Both the position numbers and the translations under genes were made by a program. A stretch of DNA of 18,024 bases. It comes from QALR01 sp964466625 (GTDB taxonomy: Bacteria > Bacillota > Clostridia > Oscillospirales > CAG-272). Below are positions 13,619 to 18,024 of this stretch, in pieces. The number at the start of each line of letters is the position of its first letter. Position 1 is the stretch's first letter. The notes under the pieces were generated by a model. That model was not told where the DNA came from, searched no databases, and saw nothing but the letters and a program-made list of their open reading frames with translations. The stretch is from NCBI GenBank assembly GCA_964466625.1, contig CAYXQF010000040.1:1-18024 (forward strand), given 5' to 3'.

Positions 13619-14008
13619 ATGAAAAGACTTCCTGATACCGAATATGAGGTTATGCACGTGATCTGGGATAATCCTTCTCCCATCACCACAACTGTTATTA
13701 TGGATAAACTCGGAAAAGCGAGAGGCTGGGCGGTTCCGGCGCTTATCTCTATGCTCAACCGTTTGCAGAAAAAAGGATTCCTCGCTTCCGAAAAGAATGG
13801 AAAAATGCGCTATTACAGTCCTTTGATCCGCGAATTTGATTATCTCGAATTTGTGACCAAGGAATTTCTCGCGAAATATCACAAGGATTCCCTTGAGCGT
13901 TTTACGGCAACGCTTTACGATCTGCGTGAGCTTTCCGATGAAAGACTTTCTCAGTTTATCGCGTTCTGTAAGCTTCACATGGGTGAACCGGATCGCTTTA
14001 TCCCGTGA
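13619..14008 (+). CDS. BlaI/MecI/CopY-family transcriptional repressor
   Basis: A 129-residue protein. Residues 1-75 form a winged helix of the penicillinase-repressor family: LPDTEYEVMHVIWDN, then TTTVIMDKLGK, then LISMLNRLQKKGFLASEKNG and a wing with MRYYSPL. The C-terminal helices (about 80-120) would dimerise. In resistance loci such repressors are removed by a BlaR1/MecR1 membrane protease, but no such gene is adjacent; many Clostridia carry orphan members. ATG 13619 with AAGGGTGG about 8 bases upstream is preferred; an earlier in-frame ATG at 13583 has no site and lies close to the predicted transcript start. Its stop is one base from the stop of the convergent DUF4830 gene. The target is unknown, possibly itself. 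Confidence 0.85.
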   Translation: MKRLPDTEYEVMHVIWDNPSPITTTVIMDKLGKARGWAVPALISMLNRLQKKGFLASEKNGKMRYYSPLIREFDYLEFVTKEFLAKYHKDSLERFTATLYDLRELSDERLSQFIAFCKLHMGEPDRFIP

Positions 14009-14009
14009 T

Positions 14010-14501
14010 TTAAGAATCGTTTTCCGGCGCTTCAAATCCGTGAACGAAGCCGTTCACGTCCGCAGAGCATACGTCACCGCCAATGACCTTGTTTTTATAA
14101 ACGAGTAAGCTGATATAAACGTCGCCCTCGTAACCTTGATAGTTGGTCACGTTATAGGTGTAGCGTGTGACGGTCTTGCCTTTATATTTGGCAAGATTCA
14201 GTCCTTGTTCCTTTTGCATCTCATTGTAACCGAGATAGACTTTGTCAAATTCCTTCGGTACAGAAACTTCCACGGTTTCCAGCGGCTTTTCGTCCACTTG
14301 CCAGCCGAATTGTTCGATGAAGGCAAGACGGTCGCTGTTTTCGTAGATCTTGCTGTACGAGATGTCGGAAACGGGTGCAGAATCGTTTTTCTCCGCATTA
14401 TACGTGGGAATCAGCGCGACAAGTGTGAGAAGCACGGCAACGGAAAGCGCGATGGCGCAGACGAATTTGATGGTCGCCGAGCGAATGGCGTATACAAACA
14501 T
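14010..14501 (-). CDS. DUF4830-type anchored extracytoplasmic protein
   Basis: A 163-residue protein with a short cytoplasmic start, one membrane segment (about 13-33) and an exported domain. The domain contains RLAFIEQFGWQVDEKPLE, then a VPKEFDKVYLGYNEMQKEQG stretch, then LAKYKGKTVTRYTY and NKVIGGDVCS; I recognise this order as DUF4830, an uncharacterised Clostridia family. I see no catalytic motif. The start has GGAGGA six bases upstream, but this site is the 3' arm of a hairpin followed by six Ts. It converges on the BlaI-family gene with a one-base gap and no terminator between them, so each transcript probably runs antisense into the other. Whether the repressor controls it is unknown. 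Confidence 0.72.
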   Translation of the reverse strand: MFVYAIRSATIKFVCAIALSVAVLLTLVALIPTYNAEKNDSAPVSDISYSKIYENSDRLAFIEQFGWQVDEKPLETVEVSVPKEFDKVYLGYNEMQKEQGLNLAKYKGKTVTRYTYNVTNYQGYEGDVYISLLVYKNKVIGGDVCSADVNGFVHGFEAPENDS

Positions 14502-14511
14502 AAAAAATCCT

Positions 14512-14558
14512 CCGAATGAAATGTTTTGTGTTACAAAATATCTATTCGGAGTTTTTTT
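14512..14558. terminator. Hairpin masking the DUF4830 ribosome binding site
   Basis: On the - strand CTCCGAAT (14551-14544) pairs with ATTCGGAG (14519-14512), with TTTTGT/ACAAAA as an inner stem; GGATTTTTTATG follows. The SD sequence GGAGG is thus in the 3' arm and is followed by six Ts, so the structure could act as terminator or translation block for DUF4830. On the + strand the same hairpin is followed by seven Ts (14550-14557). Confidence 0.6.
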
Positions 14559-14613
14559 ATTCTATGCGTGGAGGAATCTTTTTGTGAAAAATGTTTATGC
14601 TTTTCTCTTTTAG

Positions 14614-14672
14614 AAAAAGAACTGCTCAGTTCGGTGAAAAGAAAAACGGCATTGTGCGAACAATACCGTTTT
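14614..14672 (-). terminator. Tandem terminators after gdhA
   Basis: First in - strand order: AAAACGGTATTGT (14672-14660) pairs with ACAATGCCGTTTT (14655-14643, one G-U pair) around TCGC, then TTTTT. Second: the palindrome GAACTGAGCAGTTC (14632-14619) followed by TTTTTCT. Together they separate gdhA from the DUF4830 gene. Confidence 0.82.
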
Positions 14673-14686
14673 GTGTTTTCTGAAAA

Positions 14687-16021
14687 TCAGCAAATGCCGT
14701 GTGCGAGCATCGCGTCAACAACTTTTTCAAAGCCTGCGATGTTAGCGCCGACAACGTAGTTTCCTTCCTGACCGTATTTTTTAGCGGTAGAAGAGATGCT
14801 CTTATAAATATTTTTCATGATGCCGTGAAGTTTTTCGTCCACTTCTTCGAAGCTCCAGGAAAGTCTTTCGCTGTTCTGGGACATTTCAAGCGCGGAGGTC
14901 GCAACGCCGCCTGCGTTTGCCGCCTTGCCGGGAACGAACATCACGCCGTTCTGCTGGAGATATTGTGTTGCTTCAATGGTAGTGGGCATGTTAGCGCCTT
15001 CACAAACTGCTTTACAGCCATTGGCAACGATCTGTTTTGCGTCATCAATGAGGAGTTCATTCTGTGTTGCGCAGGGAAGTGCGATGTCGCAGGGAACGCT
15101 CCAAACGCCTTTACCTTCGGTATAGACGGCATCAGTATGAACCTTTACGTATTCGGAAATGCGAGCGCGGCGAACTTCCTTGATATCTTTTACGAGTGCA
15201 AGGTCGATGCCGTTTTTATCATAGATCCAACCGGTGGAGTCGCTGAGGGTAACGACCTTTGCGCCGAGCTGTGTTGCTTTTTCAGCCGCATAGATCGCTA
15301 CGTTGCCGGCACCGGAGATAACAACAGTTTTGCCTTCAAGCGTATCATTATGATCTTTCATCAGCTCGTCAGTCATGTAGAGAAGACCGTAACCGGTCGC
15401 TTCCTTACGCGCGAGAGAGCCGCCGTAGGAAAGACCTTTGCCAGTGAGAACGCCTTCGTAAAGACCGGTAATTCTCTTATACTGACCGTAGAAATAACCG
15501 ATCTCGCGAGCACCTGTGCCGATGTCACCTGCAGGAACGTCCACGTCTGCGCCGATATATTTGTAAAGTTCCGTAATGAAGCTCTGGCAGAAGGACATCA
15601 CTTCGCGGTCGGATTTGCCCTTGGGATCAAAGTCGGAGCCGCCCTTTGCGCCGCCGATGGGAAGGCTTGTGAGGGAGTTTTTGAAGACCTGCTCAAAGCC
15701 GAGGAATTTCATGATGCTGGGGTTCACAGAGGGGTGCAAACGGATACCGCCCTTGTAAGGACCGATGGAATTATTGAACTGCACGCGGTAGCCGACGTTA
15801 ACGTGAGCGTTGCCGTTGTCATCAACCCACGGCACCTTGAACTGGATCTGGCGGTCGGGTTCCACAAGTCTTTCAAGGATCGCGTTTCTTTCGTAGAGCG
15901 CTTCGTTCTTTTCGATAGCGGGGGAGATGGAGGCAAATACTTCATGAACAGCCTGCAAAAATTCGGGCTGATCGGCGTATTTTTTTTCAAGGTCGCTGAG
16001 GACTTTTTCAATGTATTTCAT
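14687..16021 (-). CDS. gdhA: NADP-type glutamate dehydrogenase
   Basis: Catalyses reversible reductive amination of 2-oxoglutarate with ammonia to glutamate, in the cytoplasm, usually for ammonia assimilation when NADP-linked. The 444-residue length and hexameric class I layout fit. Substrate and catalytic residues are visible: K90 in GPYKGGIRLHP, Q111 and K114 in FEQVFKNSL, catalytic K126 in GGAKGG and D166 in VPAGDIGTG. The nucleotide fold has GAGNVA at 237-242, and C-terminal NAGGVATSALEMSQN is conserved. The start at 16021 (MKYIEKV) has GGAAG about 9 bases upstream; extending 18 codons further would run into the promoter. A near-consensus promoter and two tandem terminators frame it as a single gene. 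NADP preference is inferred from overall similarity. Confidence 0.95.
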   Translation of the reverse strand: MKYIEKVLSDLEKKYADQPEFLQAVHEVFASISPAIEKNEALYERNAILERLVEPDRQIQFKVPWVDDNGNAHVNVGYRVQFNNSIGPYKGGIRLHPSVNPSIMKFLGFEQVFKNSLTSLPIGGAKGGSDFDPKGKSDREVMSFCQSFITELYKYIGADVDVPAGDIGTGAREIGYFYGQYKRITGLYEGVLTGKGLSYGGSLARKEATGYGLLYMTDELMKDHNDTLEGKTVVISGAGNVAIYAAEKATQLGAKVVTLSDSTGWIYDKNGIDLALVKDIKEVRRARISEYVKVHTDAVYTEGKGVWSVPCDIALPCATQNELLIDDAKQIVANGCKAVCEGANMPTTIEATQYLQQNGVMFVPGKAANAGGVATSALEMSQNSERLSWSFEEVDEKLHGIMKNIYKSISSTAKKYGQEGNYVVGANIAGFEKVVDAMLAHGIC

Positions 16022-16065
16022 GGGAAAATACTTCCTTCCTTTATAATATGGTAAATAATGAAAAC

Positions 16066-16094
16066 AGTATAACAAAAGTGTTTTTTTTCGTCAA
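16066..16094 (-). promoter_or_regulatory. Promoter of gdhA
   Basis: On the - strand TTGACG (16094-16089), a 17-base spacer with an A8 run, and TATACT (16071-16066), about 45 bases before the start codon. Confidence 0.82.
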
Positions 16095-16196
16095 GTGGTT
16101 TTTGTGAAAAAATCCAAAACAAATCGGGTTTTTTGTAAAAAAATACATGGCGTTTTTTTATTATTTAAAAAGTTCGGCAAAAAAGAAAGAAAGTTC

Positions 16197-16226
16197 TTGA
16201 CAAGAGGGGTGGAATTATGATAAAAT
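16197..16226 (+). promoter_or_regulatory. Promoter of the rplU-prp-rpmA operon
   Basis: TTGACA (16197-16202), an 18-base spacer ending in TGA, and TAAAAT (16221-16226). The predicted start near 16233 leaves a leader of about 86 bases. The 100 bases between this and the divergent gdhA promoter are AT-rich with T runs and hold no gene that I see. Confidence 0.78.
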
Positions 16227-16240
16227 AAACTGCCGCATAA

Positions 16241-16290
16241 GGACAAGGCCCCAAAAAAAACAAGTTGATTGTTTGCCTTGCTTAGCGAGT
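16241..16290 (+). ncRNA. Probable ribosomal protein L21 leader
   Basis: The leader folds as CAAGGC (16244-16249) with GCCTTG (16275-16280), enclosing AACAA (16259-16263) with TTGTT (16269-16273) around a GTTGA loop. The position directly before rplU and the GGACAAGGCC..GCCTTGCTT outline fit the Firmicute L21 leader, thought to mediate autoregulation by a ribosomal protein. I matched it by position and fold, not by covariance model. Confidence 0.6.
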
Positions 16291-16318
16291 CATGAATGAA
16301 AGAGAGGTGCTTTTCACA

Positions 16319-16627
16319 ATGTTCGCAATCATCGTAACAGGCGGAAAGCAGTACAAAGTTCAGGAAGGCGATATCGTATTCATCGAAAAACTCGATGTTG
16401 CCGAAGGCGAAACTGTTAAATTTGATGAGGTTCTCGCAGTTTCCGGCGAAACCTTCGTTACAGGCAAGCCCACCGTTGAAGGTGCTTATGTAACTGCAAA
16501 TGTAATTAAGAACGGCAAGGGCAAAAAGATCCACGTTCTCAAGTACAAAGCGAAAAAGAACGAAAAGAAGAAAATCGGTCACAGACAGCCTTACACTAAG
16601 GTTCAGATCGAAAAGATCTTCGGTTAA
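16319..16627 (+). CDS. rplU: 50S ribosomal protein L21
   Basis: Large-subunit protein of 102 residues that binds 23S rRNA. Hallmarks are MFAIIVTGGKQYKVQEGD at the start, a central VTGKPTVEGAYV, and the C-terminal KKKIGHRQPYTKVQIEKI. ATG 16319 gives the canonical N-terminus, with GAGAGGTG about 10 bases upstream; an in-frame ATG at 16292 lies at the end of the leader RNA. It heads the rplU-prp-rpmA operon, with the next start five bases after its stop. Confidence 0.96.
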   Translation: MFAIIVTGGKQYKVQEGDIVFIEKLDVAEGETVKFDEVLAVSGETFVTGKPTVEGAYVTANVIKNGKGKKIHVLKYKAKKNEKKKIGHRQPYTKVQIEKIFG

Positions 16628-16632
16628 TCGTT

Positions 16633-16989
16633 ATGACAAAAGTGGTTTTTTACAAGCAACACGGCGTCTTTTACGGGTTTCATGAGATCGGCCATGCGGG
16701 CTACGGCGAATTCGGAACGGATATCATCTGCTCCGCGCTCTCCGCGATGACCATGCTCATCATTAATACGGTCGAGACCGTTTGGGGTGCGGACGTGGAT
16801 TATAAGATCGACGACGAGACCACAGACATCACCGTCACGGTAAAAGAGGCGCTGCCCAAATATGCCTCCTCCTCCGAGAAGCAATTTGCCATCGCGGGAC
16901 TTTTCGAGGGATATTACTATCAGCTCATGGATCTGCTGGAGGATTACAGCGATTACATTGACGTTGACGTAAAGGAAAAACCCATTTAA
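16633..16989 (+). CDS. prp: Ribosomal-processing cysteine protease Prp
   Basis: Prp (YsxB) removes the N-terminal extension of ribosomal protein L27 in Firmicutes and related groups, needed for a functional 50S subunit. The 118-residue length fits. The catalytic histidine is in GFHEIGHAGYGEFG (H21) and the cysteine in DIICSALSAM (C33), the conserved spacing. The gene sits between rplU and rpmA, and the downstream L27 has the matching cleavage site. No clear ribosome binding site precedes ATG 16633, and the rplU stop is five bases away, so translation is probably coupled to rplU. Confidence 0.93.
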   Translation: MTKVVFYKQHGVFYGFHEIGHAGYGEFGTDIICSALSAMTMLIINTVETVWGADVDYKIDDETTDITVTVKEALPKYASSSEKQFAIAGLFEGYYYQLMDLLEDYSDYIDVDVKEKPI

Positions 16990-17042
16990 TTTCGATGCGG
17001 GATTCCGCAGTTACAAAATCTTGATACGGAGGTAACACAGTT

Positions 17043-17321
17043 ATGTTGAGACTTGGCTTGCAATTTTTTGCACATAAAAAAGGTGTAGGTTCCACAAAGA
17101 ACGGCCGTGATAGCCGTGCTCAGAGACTCGGCGTTAAGAGATCTGACGTTCAGAGCGTTCTCTCAGGCAACATCATCGTTCGCCAGAGAGGCACAAACGT
17201 ACACCCCGGCACCAACGTTGGTATCGGTTCTGACGATACACTCTTCGCTCTCAAGAGCGGCGTTGTTAAGTTCGAACGCTACGGCGACAACAAAAAACGC
17301 GTTAGTGTAATCGCTGAATAA
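17043..17321 (+). CDS. rpmA: 50S ribosomal protein L27 with cleavable N-terminal extension
   Basis: L27 lies at the peptidyl-transferase centre. The 92-residue precursor begins MLRLGLQFFAHKKGVGSTKN; Prp is known to cut such precursors after LQFF so that the mature chain begins AHKKG. Downstream conserved parts are IIVRQRGTNVHPG and GSDDTLFALKSG. The position usually occupied by DGQ in KRxDGQ reads SDVQ here, a small variation. CGGAGGT at 17028-17034 is eight bases before ATG. It is the third gene of the operon and a terminator follows. Confidence 0.96.
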   Translation: MLRLGLQFFAHKKGVGSTKNGRDSRAQRLGVKRSDVQSVLSGNIIVRQRGTNVHPGTNVGIGSDDTLFALKSGVVKFERYGDNKKRVSVIAE

Positions 17322-17339
17322 TTAAAAGCTTACAAACGG

Positions 17340-17376
17340 AAACGGACTTTTCATAAAAAGAAGTCCGTTTTTTGTT
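17340..17376 (+). terminator. Terminator after rpmA
   Basis: AAACGGACTT (17340-17349) pairs with AAGTCCGTTT (17361-17370), 11-base loop, followed by TTTGTTTTTT. It ends the rplU-prp-rpmA operon. Confidence 0.88.
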
Positions 17377-17409
17377 TTTTGAAAAACGGGAAAGGGTTTA
17401 TTTACTGCT

Positions 17410-17841
17410 ATGAAAAAATTCATTTCTGCTATGCGCTCGTATCTCGGTCATGTCGGCGTATATTTTATGTGCGTCATGCTCGTTTTCGGTTTTATCTCGC
17501 TTGCGACGGCGAGCGGCGTTGTTGGACTTTCTCTGATCTGGACAGCACTTCTTTTTGCTGTGCTCGTCGGACTTGCGGATCTTGTTTTCAGCGCGAAATT
17601 TCTCGGCAATCGCTTTGTGAAGACGATCCTTCACGGAATTTTGACAGTTCTTTCGTTTGCAATCGCTTTCGTCGGTGTTTCCGGCGTGATCGAACGCGGC
17701 AGGACTGCGATCTACGGCATTTTGCTTTTCACACTTCTGTACGTTGTGCTCGCGGTCATCGCTTCGGTTTATCACAGTGTATGTGAAAAGAAGGATAATG
17801 CGCAGCAATCTTACCAGAATCTTTATACACCGAAAATGTAA
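17410..17841 (+). CDS. Small four-TM membrane protein of unknown function
   Basis: A 143-residue protein that I do not recognise. Four hydrophobic segments lie near residues 15-35, 41-60, 72-92 and 99-121, with a basic N-terminus (MKKFISAMRS) and a polar tail. No catalytic or ligand motif is visible. The ribosome binding site is weak: AAAGGG at 17391-17396 is 13 bases from ATG. I see no clear promoter between the rpmA terminator and this gene, so it may depend on read-through. It is bounded by terminators on both sides. The frame, membrane topology and terminator support a real gene. Confidence 0.7.
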   Translation: MKKFISAMRSYLGHVGVYFMCVMLVFGFISLATASGVVGLSLIWTALLFAVLVGLADLVFSAKFLGNRFVKTILHGILTVLSFAIAFVGVSGVIERGRTAIYGILLFTLLYVVLAVIASVYHSVCEKKDNAQQSYQNLYTPKM

Positions 17842-17846
17842 AATGA

Positions 17847-17877
17847 AGAGGGAATCCCGAAGATTCCCTCTCTTTTT
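17847..17877 (+). terminator. Terminator after the small membrane-protein gene
   Basis: AGAGGGAATC (17847-17856) pairs perfectly with GATTCCCTCT (17862-17871) around CCGAA, then CTTTTTG. Confidence 0.88.
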
Positions 17878-17909
17878 GTGAAAAACTTTTAAAAAGTTTG
17901 AAAAAAGTA

Positions 17910-17938
17910 TTGACAATTCGAGATGATTGTGATATTAT
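17910..17938 (+). promoter_or_regulatory. Promoter of the tRNA-Lys transcript
   Basis: TTGACA (17910-17915), a 17-base spacer ending in TGA, and TATTAT (17933-17938). The predicted +1 is near 17945. Confidence 0.82.
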
Positions 17939-17943
17939 AGTTA

Positions 17944-17963
17944 AGCACTCCAATCGGGGTGCT
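17944..17963 (+). promoter_or_regulatory. Hairpin in the tRNA leader
   Basis: AGCACTCC (17944-17951) pairs with GGGGTGCT (17956-17963), one G-U pair, around AATC. It starts at the predicted +1 and ends six bases before the tRNA, so it would be removed by RNase P with the 5' leader. Confidence 0.6.
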
Positions 17964-17969
17964 GAAAAT

Positions 17970-18024
17970 GATCCATTAGCTCAGTAGGTAGAGCACATGA
18001 CTTTTAATCATGGTGTCCGGAGTT
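17970..18024 (+). tRNA. tRNA-Lys (anticodon TTT), 3' end cut by window edge
   Basis: The first 55 bases fold as a tRNA: 5' acceptor GATCCAT (17970-17976), TA linker, D arm GCTC/GAGC with AGTAGGTA loop, and anticodon arm CATGA/TCATG around CTTTTAA, giving anticodon TTT (lysine). The variable loop follows and the T arm begins with CGGAGTT at the edge. The T-arm 3' half and 3' acceptor strand lie outside, so acceptor pairing cannot be checked. Its own promoter precedes it; more tRNAs may follow. Confidence 0.9.

Noticed and set aside
14038..14057. CGTGAACG/CGTTCACG hairpin as terminator of the BlaI-family gene
   Set aside because: It lies within the DUF4830 coding region and has no T run on either strand.
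14619..14632. GAACTGCTCAGTTC as an operator or LexA site
   Set aside because: The GAAC/GTTC spacing is six rather than four, and on the - strand the palindrome is followed by TTTTTCT, so a second gdhA terminator explains it better.
14699..16054. A 451-codon open frame antisense to gdhA
   Set aside because: It mirrors the third-codon bias of gdhA, has no ribosome binding site or promoter of its own and resembles no protein family. Long antisense frames over glutamate dehydrogenase genes are a known coding-bias artefact.
16995..17010. GCGGGATTCCGC as another copy of the intergenic repeat
   Set aside because: It shares only the GGGATTCC core, lacks the 14-mer and flanking stems, and forms just a 4-bp hairpin. 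The GGGAATCCC sequences at 1425 and 17851 are likewise too short, and the latter is part of a terminator.

Overview
The window reads as a chromosomal stretch from a Gram-positive, low-to-mid GC Clostridia-type bacterium. The signs are very regular sigma-A-like promoters (several TTGACA-17-TATAAT or close variants, often with TGn in front of the -10), AGGAGG-type ribosome binding sites, and classic hairpin-plus-T-run terminators. Gene content agrees: PyrR, a CwlD-like (spore cortex) amidase, the rplU-prp-rpmA cluster with an N-terminally extended L27, a DUF1385/YqhQ protein next to prmC, a DUF4830 protein and NADP-type GdhA. It is almost entirely core genome; I see no IS element, no CRISPR array, no integrase cassette and no complete prophage.

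Layout. 1-1823 (+): 3' part of a branched-chain aminotransferase, PyrR, and a small MazG-like pyrophosphohydrolase. 1925-3085 (+): a stand-alone XRE regulator with a helical C-terminal half, ending at a terminator shared with the opposite strand. 3131-6003 (-): an unknown four- to five-TM membrane protein, a CwlD-like amidase and RadA, transcribed leftwards. 6222-7265 (+): a Xer-type tyrosine recombinase divergent from them. 7304-8107 (+): a strong promoter, a structured leader and two small phage-holin-like genes. 8211-8873 (-): an Sfp-type phosphopantetheinyl transferase. 9058-10632 (+): a HAD phosphatase and an SDR oxidoreductase. 10698-13466 (+): secG with a structured leader, DUF1385, prmC and ridA. 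13533-14501: a BlaI/MecI-family repressor and a convergent DUF4830 protein one base apart. 14687-16021 (-): gdhA. 16197-17321 (+): L21 leader, rplU, prp, rpmA. 17410-17841 (+): a small unknown membrane protein. 17910-18024 (+): promoter and truncated tRNA-Lys.

How genes work together. Prp removes the N-terminal extension of L27 encoded just after it. GdhA and IlvE are both glutamate-linked nitrogen enzymes, and RidA clears reactive enamines that damage PLP enzymes such as IlvE; these links are pathway knowledge, not operon structure. RadA and XerC-type proteins act on DNA ends and chromosome resolution.

The least ordinary signals are in the non-coding DNA: a modular palindromic intergenic repeat present twice in opposite orientation; three genes (amidase, SDR, DUF4830) whose ribosome binding sites lie in the 3' arm of a hairpin, two of them followed by a T run so the same structure could act as terminator or translational block; a possible pseudoknot in the secG leader; and 5'-terminal hairpins starting at the predicted +1 of the holin-pair and tRNA-Lys transcripts. 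I did not find a clearly new multi-gene system; the orphan holin-like pair is the nearest candidate.
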